From Streptomyces sioyaensis (GTDB taxonomy: Bacteria > Actinomycetota > Actinomycetes > Streptomycetales > Streptomycetaceae): 64,000 bases of DNA. The stretch's first letter is position 1; every line of letters starts with the position of its first letter. Positions 1-7,838 of the stretch are shown here, in pieces. Position numbers and translations under genes: made by a program. The stretch is taken from assembly GCF_004122735.1 (NCBI RefSeq), contig NZ_SDIF01000006.1:1-64000 (forward strand), given 5' to 3'. A model generated the notes under the pieces. It made no database searches. It was not told the DNA's origin and saw nothing but the letters and a program-made list of their open reading frames with translations.

Positions 1-2
1 CC

Positions 3-1313
3 TCAGCCCTCCCCCACCAACCGCCCCGCCAGCACGTCCAGATCGGTGCGCGTAAGACCGGTGAGCCGAGCGACCTCTTCCGGGTCCACGGCGCCGCAGT
101 CCAGGCCACGCAGCAGATAGCCGCTGAGCGCCTTGGCGGTGGCGGGCTCGTCCATGACCTCGCCGCCGGCCTTGGCGACATACGCCGCCAGCCGGGCCGC
201 GGCCTGCTCCAGGCCCTCGCGGTAGAAGGCGTACACCGCCGCGTAACGGGTGGGCAGATGACCCGGATGCATGTCCCAGCCCTGGTAGTAGGCGCGGGCC
301 AGCGAGCGGCGTACCAAGCCGTGGTGCAGCCGCCAGGCGTCGTGGACCCGCTCGGTCGGGCCGACCGGCAGGACGTTCGTCGAGCCGTCGGAGAGGCGGA
401 CGCCGGTACCTGCGGCGGCGACCTGCATCACGGCCTTGGCATGGTCGGCCACCGGGTGGTCGAGGGACTGGTAGGCCGCGCTGACCCCGCAGGAGGCGCT
501 GTAGTCGAAGGTGCCGTAGTGCAGCGACGTGGCCCGGCCCTCGGCGGCCTCGATCATGCGGGCGACGGTGGCGCGGCCGTCGGCCCCCAGGATCGACTGG
601 GTGGTCTCGATCTGGATTTCGAAGCCGAGCCGGCCGCTCTCCAGGCCGTGCGCCTTCTCGAAGGCCTCCAGCAGCCGGACCATGGCGGTGACCTGCTCGG
701 CGTAGGTGACCTTGGGGAGCGTCAGCAGCAGGCCGTCGGGCAGACCGCCGGCCCGCATGAGGCCGGTGAGGAAGATGTCGAGGGTGCGGATACCGCGGTC
801 GCGGACGGCGGCCTCCATGCACTTCATCCGGATGCCCACGTACGGGGCCGCGGTGCCTCCCCCGGCCTCCGGCCCGGAGGTGCCCCCACGGTACGCGGCG
901 GCGACCAGGGCGGCGGCGCGGGCCGCGGCCTCGTCCTCCTCGGCGTCCGGGCGGGGGCCGTAGCCGTCCTCGAAGTCGATGCGCAGATCCTCGACCGGCT
1001 CGCGGGTCAGCTTGGCGCGGACGCGGTCGTGGACGTCGGCGGCGAGCGCGTCGGGGAGGCCGAGGACGGCGGCCAGCGCAGCGGCGTCCGGGGCGTGCTC
1101 ATCGAGGGCGGCGAGCGCCTGGTCGCCCCAGGAGCGCACGGTGTCGGCGGCGAAGACGTCACCGGGGACGTAGACCGTGTGGACCGGCTGCCGGGTGCCG
1201 GGGTCGCCCGGGTAGCGCCGCGCCAGATCCGCGTCCACCTCGGCGAGGGCGGCTCCGATGCCCGCACGTACGGCGTCCGCGAGGCTCGTCGCCACGGTCT
1301 CCTGCTGCCCCAT
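3..1313 (-). CDS. DUF6986 / HpcH-HpaI aldolase-like protein
   Basis: A 436-residue protein of the actinobacterial DUF6986 family, related to the HpcH/HpaI aldolase and citrate-lyase beta TIM-barrel fold. Family members are often named aldolase or phosphoenolpyruvate kinase without experimental proof. Barrel-type motifs are visible: FEIQIETTQS (a putative metal- or acid-site glutamate), then LHYGTFDYSASCG, and GWDMHPGHLPTRY near the C terminus. I chose the ATG at 1313 because GGGAGGG lies just upstream of it; the reading frame extends further but without good coding sense. The stop lies three bases inside the window edge. It is divergent from the DinB gene. The fold is fairly certain and the substrate is unknown. 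Confidence 0.75.
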   Translation of the reverse strand: MGQQETVATSLADAVRAGIGAALAEVDADLARRYPGDPGTRQPVHTVYVPGDVFAADTVRSWGDQALAALDEHAPDAAALAAVLGLPDALAADVHDRVRAKLTREPVEDLRIDFEDGYGPRPDAEEDEAAARAAALVAAAYRGGTSGPEAGGGTAAPYVGIRMKCMEAAVRDRGIRTLDIFLTGLMRAGGLPDGLLLTLPKVTYAEQVTAMVRLLEAFEKAHGLESGRLGFEIQIETTQSILGADGRATVARMIEAAEGRATSLHYGTFDYSASCGVSAAYQSLDHPVADHAKAVMQVAAAGTGVRLSDGSTNVLPVGPTERVHDAWRLHHGLVRRSLARAYYQGWDMHPGHLPTRYAAVYAFYREGLEQAAARLAAYVAKAGGEVMDEPATAKALSGYLLRGLDCGAVDPEEVARLTGLTRTDLDVLAGRLVGEG

Positions 1314-1510
1314 TCGGTACCCTCCCGGTGCACACGCCCGATATACGAGCCATTTTCCGCTCAATGGAATCAACAATCCGTATGGCGAAGCTATCGGTGT
1401 CGGTTTGGCGCGGTCAACACCCCTCGCCCGAGACGGCGCAGGCCACGGGCGCGGGACCGGTCCCCGAAAACACGTGGCACCCCGGTGCGGGTGCCGAAAG
1501 AATCGGCCGC

Positions 1511-2026
1511 ATGACGTGGATCGCACCCTCCATCGAGCGCAGAGAAATTCCCGCCGCGGCCGGCGAACGGGAGATGCTCCAGCGCTGGCTCGACTTCCAT
1601 CGCGACACCCTGCTCACCAAGTGCGCCGGGCTCACCGCCGAGCAGCTCGTCCAGGCGAGCAGCCCGCCGTCCAACCTCACGCTGCTCGGGCTGGTACGCC
1701 ACATGACCGAGGTGGAACGCTCCTGGTTCCGCCGGCGCTTCGTCGGTGAGGACATCGGCTCCCCCTACATCACCGACGACAACATCGACGCCGATTTCGA
1801 CGACCTCGACCCGGCCGCCGCCGAGCGCGAATTCGCGGCGTTCCGCGCCGAGATCGAGGCCTGCGACAAGGCCGTGGCGGACCGGGGGCTGGACGAGACC
1901 TTCCAGGGCAACCAGGTGACGCGGAATCTGCGCTGGATCTACGTCCACATGATCGAGGAGTATGCCCGCCACAACGGCCATGCGGATCTGCTGCGGGAGC
2001 GGATCGACGGGGTGACGGGCGGCTGA
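1511..2026 (+). CDS. DinB family protein (DUF664-type)
   Basis: A 171-residue four-helix-bundle protein of the DinB/DUF664 type. Members often bind a divalent metal and some are mycothiol- or bacillithiol-dependent transferases. The N-terminal half has the typical signature (LDFHRDTLL, LTAEQL, LLGLVRHMTEVERSWF), and the C-terminal half has the matching histidine segment HMIEEYARHNGHADLLRE. The spaced histidines fit a three-His metal site. It starts at the ATG at 1511, diverges from the aldolase-like gene and ends before a perfect hairpin. The family is clear. The reaction cannot be deduced. Confidence 0.85.
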   Translation: MTWIAPSIERREIPAAAGEREMLQRWLDFHRDTLLTKCAGLTAEQLVQASSPPSNLTLLGLVRHMTEVERSWFRRRFVGEDIGSPYITDDNIDADFDDLDPAAAEREFAAFRAEIEACDKAVADRGLDETFQGNQVTRNLRWIYVHMIEEYARHNGHADLLRERIDGVTGG

Positions 2027-2059
2027 GACCGCCGCCCTCCCAGGACCCGGCCGCCGACA

Positions 2060-2100
2060 GCACGAGGCCCCGTACGCAGCGCGCGTACGGGGCCTCGTGC
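2060..2100. terminator. Bidirectional hairpin terminator
   Basis: A perfect 18-bp inverted repeat (arms 2060-2077 and 2083-2100, five-base loop) sits between the convergent 3' ends of the DinB gene and etfA. It has no T-tract, as is usual for Streptomyces terminators. Confidence 0.85.
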
Positions 2101-2135
2101 GCGCGCCGAAGCGGGCTCCGGCGCGCACTGCGGGC

Positions 2136-3098
2136 TCAGCCCTTGCGGGTCTTGACCTCGTCGGTGAGGGACGGGACGACCTCGAAGAGGTCGCCGACCA
2201 CGCCGTAGTCGACCAGGTCGAAGATCGGCGCCTCGGCGTCCTTGTTGATCGCGACGATGGTCTTCGAGGTCTGCATACCGGCGCGGTGCTGGATCGCGCC
2301 GGAGATGCCGGCCGCGATGTACAGCTGCGGCGAGACCGACTTACCGGTCTGGCCGACCTGGTTGGTGTGCGGGTACCAGCCGGCGTCCACCGCGGCGCGC
2401 GAGGCGCCGACGGCCGCACCGAGCGAGTCGGCGAGCGCCTCGATGACCGGGAAGTTCTCCGCGCCGTTGACGCCACGGCCACCGGAGACCACGATCGCGG
2501 CCTCGGTCAGCTCCGGGCGGCCGGTCGACTCGCGCGGCGTGCGCGAGACGATCTTGGTGCCCTTGGAGGAGTCGGCGATGGTCACCGCGAGCTGCTCGAC
2601 CGTACCGGCGGCCGGCGCGGCCTCCGGGGCGGCGGAGTTGGGCTTGACCGTGATGACCGGAGTGCCCTTGGAGACACGGGACTTGGTGGTGTACGAGGCC
2701 GCGAAGACGGACTGCGTGGCCACCGGGCCCTCGTCGCCGGCCTCCAGGTCGACGGCGTCGGTGATGATGCCGGAGCCGATGCGGACCGCGAGGCGGGCAC
2801 CGATCTCCTTGCCCTCCGCGGAGGACGGCAGCAGCACGGCGGCCGGGGAGACCGCGTCGTAAGCGGCCTGCAGCGCATCGACCTTGGGGGCGACGAGGTA
2901 CTCGGCGAACTCGGGCGCGTCGGCGGCCAGCACCTTCACCGCGCCGTGCTCGGCGAGGACCTTCGCGGCCTCCTCGGCGTTGGCGCCGAGGTGGACGGCT
3001 ACCGGCTCGCCGATACGGCGGGCGAGGGTGAGCAGTTCGAGGGTGGGCTTGCGGACGGCGCCGTCCACGTGGTCGACGTAGACAAGGACTTCAGCCAT
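2136..3098 (-). CDS. etfA: Electron transfer flavoprotein alpha subunit
   Basis: A 320-residue EtfA. It starts MAEVLVYVDHVDG and has the usual N-terminal ETF domain and the C-terminal FAD-binding domain with VVSGGRGVNG, then GASRAAVDAGWYPHTNQVGQTG and SPQLYIAAGISGAIQH, where FAD is bound. With EtfB it forms the soluble heterodimer that takes electrons from acyl-CoA and other dehydrogenases and passes them to the quinone pool. It lies 49 bp downstream of etfB on the same strand, so the two are co-transcribed. The ATG at 3098 matches the family N terminus. Length and motifs are normal. Confidence 0.96.
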   Translation of the reverse strand: MAEVLVYVDHVDGAVRKPTLELLTLARRIGEPVAVHLGANAEEAAKVLAEHGAVKVLAADAPEFAEYLVAPKVDALQAAYDAVSPAAVLLPSSAEGKEIGARLAVRIGSGIITDAVDLEAGDEGPVATQSVFAASYTTKSRVSKGTPVITVKPNSAAPEAAPAAGTVEQLAVTIADSSKGTKIVSRTPRESTGRPELTEAAIVVSGGRGVNGAENFPVIEALADSLGAAVGASRAAVDAGWYPHTNQVGQTGKSVSPQLYIAAGISGAIQHRAGMQTSKTIVAINKDAEAPIFDLVDYGVVGDLFEVVPSLTDEVKTRKG

Positions 3099-3147
3099 GG
3101 GATTGCTCTCCTGCGGGAAGAATGAGGGCGGTGGTAAGGGCTGCGGC

Positions 3148-3933
3148 TCAGATGAACTTCTGGCCCGCGAGGAACTCGGCGAGCTGCTTGCCGCCCTCGC
3201 CCTCGTCCTTGACGATCGTGCCCGCCGTACGGGCCGGACGCTCGGTGGCGTCGTCGACCTTGGTCCAGGCACCCTCGAGGCCGACCTCGTCCGCCTCGAT
3301 CTCCAGGTCCTCCAGGTCCAGGGACTCCACCGGCTTCTTCTTGGCGGCCATGATGCCCTTGAAGGACGGGTAGCGCGCCTCGCCCGACTGGTCGGTGACG
3401 GACACGACGGCCGGCAGCGCGGCCTCCAGCTGCTCGCTGGCGGTGTCGCCGTCCCGGCGGCCGGTGACCTTGCCGTCGGCGACGGAAACCTCGGAGAGCT
3501 GGGTGACCTGAGGGACGTTCAGCCGCTCGGCGAGCAGCGCGGGCAGCACACCCATCGTGCCGTCGGTGGAGGCCATACCGCAGACGACGAGGTCGTAACC
3601 GGTCTTCTCGATGGCCTTCGCGAGCACGAGCGAGGTGCCGAGCGCGTCGGTGCCGTGCAGGTCGTCGTCCTCGACGTGGACGGCCTTGTCGGCGCCCATC
3701 GACAGCGCCTTGCGCAGCGCGTCGTTGGCGTCCTCGGGGCCCACGGTGAGGACCGTGATCTCCGCGTCGTCGGCCGCTTCCTTGATCTGCAGGGCCTGCT
3801 CGACGGCGTACTCGTCGAGCTCCGAGAGCAGACCGTCCACATCGTCACGGTCGACGGTCAGATCCTCGGCGAAGTGCCGGTCGCCGGTGGCGTCGGGCAC
3901 GTACTTCACACAGACAACGATCCTCAAGCTCAC
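3148..3933 (-). CDS. etfB: Electron transfer flavoprotein beta subunit
   Basis: A 261-residue EtfB. It has the characteristic start MSLRIVVCVKYVPDA and the family core EYAVEQALQIKE, DLVVCGMASTDG and PQVTQLSEVSV. It is the AMP-binding partner of EtfA in the flavoprotein heterodimer serving beta-oxidation-type dehydrogenases. It is the first gene of the etfBA operon. About 210 bp separate it from the upstream flavin reductase stop, and the promoter probably lies there. Nothing is unusual in length or motifs. Confidence 0.96.
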   Translation of the reverse strand: MSLRIVVCVKYVPDATGDRHFAEDLTVDRDDVDGLLSELDEYAVEQALQIKEAADDAEITVLTVGPEDANDALRKALSMGADKAVHVEDDDLHGTDALGTSLVLAKAIEKTGYDLVVCGMASTDGTMGVLPALLAERLNVPQVTQLSEVSVADGKVTGRRDGDTASEQLEAALPAVVSVTDQSGEARYPSFKGIMAAKKKPVESLDLEDLEIEADEVGLEGAWTKVDDATERPARTAGTIVKDEGEGGKQLAEFLAGQKFI

Positions 3934-4145
3934 GCCGACTCTCCTACCTGCTTCGTCTCTTCAGAACTGCCTGGTGCTGGCAGCATAGGCGTCACTGGGG
4001 GCGGCTCCCGGGCGGAAGCGGTTCCCCACGCCGACCGTCATATTACTCGCCAGTACATCCAGTCTCGTGCCCCGAATCAAGGCCGTCGAAATGTGACGTT
4101 GCCAACGACCCTGACCGGGCGACGAAGAGGCGGAGCGGGAACCCG

Positions 4146-4652
4146 TCAGTCCCGCAGCGCGTTGAAGCGGCCCTGGTGATAGAGCAGCGGACGGCCGGGC
4201 CCCGCGGGGTCGCCGACCACGGGCTGGGCGAGCACGAGGTGATGGTCACCGGCCGGCACCCGCGCCACGACCTTGCACACCAGCCAGGCCAGGACGCCGT
4301 CGAGAAGCGGCACTCCCGCGGGACCCGTGCGCCAGGAGGTGGCGGGACCAAAACGGTCGGCTCCGCTGCGCGCGAACGTGGCCGCCAGCTCCTGCTGGTG
4401 CTCGCCGAGTATGTGGACGCCGATGTGCTCGGCCTCCGAGACGGTCGGCCAACTGGAGGAGCCGGTACCGATGCCGAACGAGAGCAGCGGCGGGTCGGCG
4501 GCAACGGAGGTGAGGGAGGTGGCGGTGAAGCCGACGGGGCGGGAGCCGTGCGCGGTGATCACCGCGACACCCGCGGCATGCTGCCGGAAGACCGAGCGCA
4601 GCAGCTCGGGAGAGGCGGTACGGGGCGTTCCGAGGCCGGGCGAGGCCGTCAT
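4146..4652 (-). CDS. Flavin reductase family protein (FMN-binding split barrel)
   Basis: A 168-residue flavin reductase-like split barrel. Motifs are FRQHAAGVAVIT at the N terminus, then GFTATSLTSVAADPPLLSF (the FMN phosphate-binding stretch), and the C-terminal DHHLVLAQPV ... LLYHQGRFNAL segment. Such proteins reduce FMN or FAD with NAD(P)H, often for a two-component monooxygenase such as those of alkanesulfonate use, but no oxygenase gene is adjacent. It follows a Cys-containing leader peptide and a thioredoxin-like gene on the same strand, which suggests a sulfur or redox context. The ATG at 4652 gives the normal family length. Confidence 0.88.
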   Translation of the reverse strand: MTASPGLGTPRTASPELLRSVFRQHAAGVAVITAHGSRPVGFTATSLTSVAADPPLLSFGIGTGSSSWPTVSEAEHIGVHILGEHQQELAATFARSGADRFGPATSWRTGPAGVPLLDGVLAWLVCKVVARVPAGDHHLVLAQPVVGDPAGPGRPLLYHQGRFNALRD

Positions 4653-4737
4653 GGAGTTGTCCTTCAGATGTGGTGTACGGGCCCGGGCGGGGCCGCCGGC
4701 ACCGGGCCGCGGCCGGCGGCTGTGAGGTCGTCGCTGC

Positions 4738-4818
4738 TCACGTGCCCGGACAGCGGGAGCTGGCAGTCCGCAGCAGGTCGACGTGGGCGCGTCCGCAAAG
4801 AAGGAATCCTGGCCGCAT
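4738..4818 (-). CDS. Putative Cys-containing leader peptide (uORF)
   Basis: A 26-codon ORF beginning ATG at 4818. Its C terminus reads HVDLLRTASSRCPGT, matching the short Streptomyces 'putative leader peptide' class whose signature is HVDL-x-R-x(2)-S-x(2)-C. These leaders are found upstream of sulfur-assimilation and related genes, and are thought to sense cysteine supply through translation of their Cys codons. It ends 85 bases upstream of the flavin reductase start on the same strand, which fits an attenuator. The upstream ribosome site is weak, and a GTG directly before the ATG is an alternative start. Confidence 0.68.
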   Translation of the reverse strand: MRPGFLLCGRAHVDLLRTASSRCPGT

Positions 4819-4876
4819 CACGTCAGAGTGACGACGCGTGACCCACAGCGTCAAGGGGCGCCCGCCATCTGGGAGA

Positions 4877-5218
4877 TCAATCACGGACGGCCGCACCCAG
4901 GGCGGCGATGACATCGGCCTTGCGGGGCTGCCCGGCGGCGCGGCGCACGATCGCGCCCTCCGCGTCGAGCACCAGCACCGTCGGGGTGCGCTGCACCTCC
5001 AGCTCCCGTACGAGCGCGAGATGGTCCTCCGCGTCGATCTCGACATGAGCCACCCCCTCGACCATGCCGGCGACCTCGGCGAGGGTGCGCCGGGTGGCCC
5101 GGCAGGGCTGACAGAAGGCGCTGGAGAACTGCAGCAGGGTGGCTCGCTCCCCCAGCGCCGCGCCGATCTCGGCGGCGCCCAGCCGCGCCGCCCCGCCACG
5201 GTCGTCCCGCTCCTGCAC
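4877..5218 (-). CDS. Thioredoxin-like protein
   Basis: A 113-residue thioredoxin fold with the dithiol motif FCQPCR at about residues 35-40 (SSAFCQPCRATRRT) in place of the classical WCGPC. The expected cis-proline segment follows (QRTPTVLVLDAEG). It is a cytoplasmic disulfide reductase or thiol sensor; no signal peptide is seen. It lies upstream of the leader peptide and flavin reductase on the same strand. Two 16-bp near-identical direct repeats lie just before its start. It could be a specialised partner of the flavin reductase, but that is inferred from proximity only. Confidence 0.88.
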   Translation of the reverse strand: MQERDDRGGAARLGAAEIGAALGERATLLQFSSAFCQPCRATRRTLAEVAGMVEGVAHVEIDAEDHLALVRELEVQRTPTVLVLDAEGAIVRRAAGQPRKADVIAALGAAVRD

Positions 5219-5230
5219 CGTCGCCCTCCC

Positions 5231-5268
5231 CTTGCTGTGTAGTGGTCATCGGCTTGCTGCGTAGTGGT
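5231..5268. repeat. Tandem direct repeats upstream of the thioredoxin-like gene; intergenic 5219-5648
   Basis: Two copies of a 16-bp sequence (5231-5246 and 5253-5268, one mismatch) are spaced 22 bp apart, two helical turns, immediately upstream of the thioredoxin-like start. A second pair of 25-bp repeats (5363-5387 and 5394-5418, 22 of 25 identical) lies further out in the same 430-bp divergent intergenic region. The spacing suggests a DNA-binding protein site, but no known operator was recognised. I see no convincing gene in this gap. Confidence 0.4.
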
Positions 5269-5648
5269 GCCCTCGGTCCGAGGAGCTCGCCGCCGTGGGC
5301 GCCGCGACCCGCACCACCTGTCCGGTCGTCCAGGGTGCAGCGTCCGCGGGGCCGTAAAGATTCCCGGGCGGTCGGTCCGCGTGACGCAGCTCCCCCGGGC
5401 GGTCGGTCCTCATGACGCCTTTCCCCGGCCGCGTCGGGGTACTCCCGCGGTGCGATCGGCGCCGTGTGCCACTGCGGATGGGCGGCCCGGCGGCCCTTAC
5501 ACGTGACAAGAATCTCCCGGCCGTGGCGGCTGCCGCGCTGGCCGCCACGGCCGACATCGGGCACGATCTCCGAAAGCCGCAGTTACGGCTGCGTAGGTTT
5601 CCGCCGGGAGAACCCTCCCCAGGCGTGGCAAAAGGGGTCCTCCGGACA

Positions 5649-6365
5649 ATGGCAGAGCTCGTCTATCCGCCGGTGATCGGCGCCGCCCGCACCCTCTTCA
5701 AGGCGCTCGATCTGAAATTCGACATCGCCGGGACGGACCATGTTCCGCGCCGCGGCGGGGCGGTGCTGGTGAGCAATCACATCGGCTATCTGGACTTCGT
5801 CTTCGCCGGTCTGACGGCACGGCCGGCGAAGCGGCTGGTGCGCTTCATGGCGAAGGAGTCGGTCTTCCGGCACAAGGTGTCGGGGCCGCTGATGCGCGCG
5901 ATGAAGCACATCCCCGTGGACCGGGCGCAGGGCATGGACGCCTACAAGCACGCCCTGTCGGCGCTGCGTTCGGGGGAGATCATCGGCGTCTTCCCCGAGG
6001 CGACGATCTCCGAGTCCTTCACCCTGAAGACCTTCAAGTCGGGTGCGGCGCGGCTGGCCCAGGAGGCCGGGGTGCCGCTGCTGCCGGTGGCGCTGTGGGG
6101 CACCCAGCGCCTGTGGACCAAGGGCCACAAGCGCGATCTGGGCCGCAACCACCTGCCGATAACGATCCGGGTGGGCGAGCCGATGGAGGCCGATCCGGCC
6201 GAGGCGGCCGAGAAGATCACCGACCGGCTGCGGTCCCGGGTGCAGGACCTCCTGGAGGCGGCCCAGCGCGCCTATCCCGTACGCCCCAAGGGTCCCGACG
6301 ACACCTGGTGGATGCCGGCCCATCTCGGCGGCACCGCACCCGCCGCGCCCGGGAGCATCGCCTAG
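5649..6365 (+). CDS. Lysophospholipid acyltransferase (PlsC-type)
   Basis: A 238-residue 1-acyl-glycerol-3-phosphate acyltransferase family protein. The catalytic HX4D box is seen as NHIGYLDF and the substrate-binding block as VFPEATIS. A further block, GAARLAQEAGVPLLPVALWG, is typical. It would acylate lysophosphatidic acid or a related lipid acceptor at the membrane. The ATG at 5649 (MAELVYPPVIG) matches related actinobacterial proteins; the frame continues upstream but is not protein-like. It diverges from the thioredoxin-like gene and is convergent with the B3/B4 gene. Confidence 0.9.
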   Translation: MAELVYPPVIGAARTLFKALDLKFDIAGTDHVPRRGGAVLVSNHIGYLDFVFAGLTARPAKRLVRFMAKESVFRHKVSGPLMRAMKHIPVDRAQGMDAYKHALSALRSGEIIGVFPEATISESFTLKTFKSGAARLAQEAGVPLLPVALWGTQRLWTKGHKRDLGRNHLPITIRVGEPMEADPAEAAEKITDRLRSRVQDLLEAAQRAYPVRPKGPDDTWWMPAHLGGTAPAAPGSIA

Positions 6366-6432
6366 CCCGACACCGGACCGGGCCGCCGGTCTGCTGGTGG
6401 CCTGCCGTCTGCCGGGCTGCCGGTAGCCCGGG

Positions 6433-7164
6433 TCACTGCGACCAGATCTCGCCGATCTCGATACGGGCGTCCGGGCAGGCCTTGTGCAGCGCCTCGGCCA
6501 GCTCGGCGCCGGCGGCCGACAGGGCATCGAGCGGCATGGGGGCCATCCGCTCCAGCAGGAACAGCGCGCTGACCGAGTCCTCGGTGAGGCGGGTGCGTAC
6601 GCCCTGACGCCAGTTCCAGCGGCGGCAGGTGACGCCTTCCTCGTCGCACCAGACCACCTCGCCCGCATCGGGGTGCTCGATGACCTCGGCGCCACCGGCG
6701 GCGGTCGCGAAGGGTTCTTCGCCGGTGGCCCTGACCAGCCGCATCCCGCCCTGGATGCGGTCCAGGTCCTCGCCGCCCACGGGGATGAGATGGGCGACGC
6801 TGATCGCGTTGTAGAGGTCGACCAGCCGGTTGATGCGCGGCAGGCCGCCGTCCGCGAGCGCCCGCCTGGCCAGCGCCTCGGCGGAGTTGCGGGTGCGCGA
6901 CGGCTTGCTGCCGAAGGCGGTGTACGCGGCCCGCCAGGCGGCGAGGTGCGGGTCGTCCTGCGGGGCGCGCCCGTCGAGGCGCGCTGCCAGCCGTCGGGTG
7001 GCCTCGTCCAGGAGCGCCGAGCCGGCGTCGTCGCTGGGCCCGTTGGTCAGGCCGTGGGCCTCGACGGCGAGGTAGCCGAAGCCGGGCGCCAGGGCGCGCA
7101 CCTCGTCGGAGACGTGCAGGGCGCAGCTCATGCCGGAAACGGGAACGTGCGAAGAGTCGGGCAC
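6433..7164 (-). CDS. B3/B4 (tRNA-editing-like) domain protein
   Basis: A 243-residue protein of the B3/B4 family, the domain that edits mischarged tRNA in phenylalanyl-tRNA synthetase beta. Free-standing copies such as this are of unknown function. Recognisable blocks are AWRAAYTAFGSKPSRTRNSAEAL, split around the conserved FG-x-KPSRTR, then NRLVDLYNAISV, VVWCDEEGVTCRRWNWRQG and TRLTEDSVSALFLLE. I chose the GTG at 7164 because GAGGA stands eight bases before it; the ATG at 7131 is the alternative. It starts 10 bases after the transglutaminase gene, so the two are one operon. Confidence 0.85.
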   Translation of the reverse strand: MPDSSHVPVSGMSCALHVSDEVRALAPGFGYLAVEAHGLTNGPSDDAGSALLDEATRRLAARLDGRAPQDDPHLAAWRAAYTAFGSKPSRTRNSAEALARRALADGGLPRINRLVDLYNAISVAHLIPVGGEDLDRIQGGMRLVRATGEEPFATAAGGAEVIEHPDAGEVVWCDEEGVTCRRWNWRQGVRTRLTEDSVSALFLLERMAPMPLDALSAAGAELAEALHKACPDARIEIGEIWSQ

Positions 7165-7174
7165 GGGGGCGTCC

Positions 7175-7753
7175 TCAGAGGTCGGTGGGGAGCGTCTGCC
7201 AGAGGTGAGACCGGTCGACGGCCTCGCGGAGGCATTGGAGCACGACGGGGTGCGGTTCAGCAAATAGCACCGGGTAGTCCAGTTCGTTGCACTCGGTCCG
7301 CGCGGGGTAGGCGAGCTGCTCGCGGTCGAGACGGAACTGCGCGTCGATGCCGGGCTTGTTGCCCCGCGGATCCTGCCGGGCCCAACGGTGCGCACCGGGC
7401 AGCCGGAGGGCCACCAGACCGTGGACGGTGTCGAGCTTCTGGTAGCACAGCGCGGCAGGGATGCCCCCGGCCCGCAGCAGGGCCGCGAGGGCGTGCGCCT
7501 TGGCGTAGCAGATACCGGTGCGCAGCGCGAGGACGCCCGAGGCGCGCCAGGTGACCCGTGGATCATCGGTGTCCGCACTGTGCGGGATGGCGTCGCGGAC
7601 GAAGGTGAAGGCGGCCTTGGCGTATGTGTATGCATCCGGGGCGTCGGCGGCGAGCGTCGCGGCAGTGGAGCGGACGAGCGGATGTCCGTGATCGATGACC
7701 GCGCAGGCGGCCAAGTAGGCGGATATATCCGGGGTGTTCTGGATCAGCTCCAT
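7175..7753 (-). CDS. Transglutaminase-like cysteine protease fold protein
   Basis: A 192-residue transglutaminase-like protein. The catalytic cysteine is in RTGICYAKAHALAALLRA (Cys82) and the histidine in LDTVHGLVAL (His111). An aspartate at about position 137 (GIDAQF) could complete the triad. Bacterial members are proteases or amidases more often than cross-linking enzymes. No signal peptide is present, so it is cytoplasmic. The ATG at 7753 is the natural start. It is the first gene of a two-gene operon with the B3/B4 protein; the partner relation is conserved-looking but unexplained. Confidence 0.85.
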   Translation of the reverse strand: MELIQNTPDISAYLAACAVIDHGHPLVRSTAATLAADAPDAYTYAKAAFTFVRDAIPHSADTDDPRVTWRASGVLALRTGICYAKAHALAALLRAGGIPAALCYQKLDTVHGLVALRLPGAHRWARQDPRGNKPGIDAQFRLDREQLAYPARTECNELDYPVLFAEPHPVVLQCLREAVDRSHLWQTLPTDL

Positions 7754-7838
7754 GCACGGAGAGCGTAGCGATGCGCCCGGCTGGGAGTCAATGACTTCTC
7801 GGTCGGGCGCATAGCTATGCAGAGCGTGGACGTCCGGA

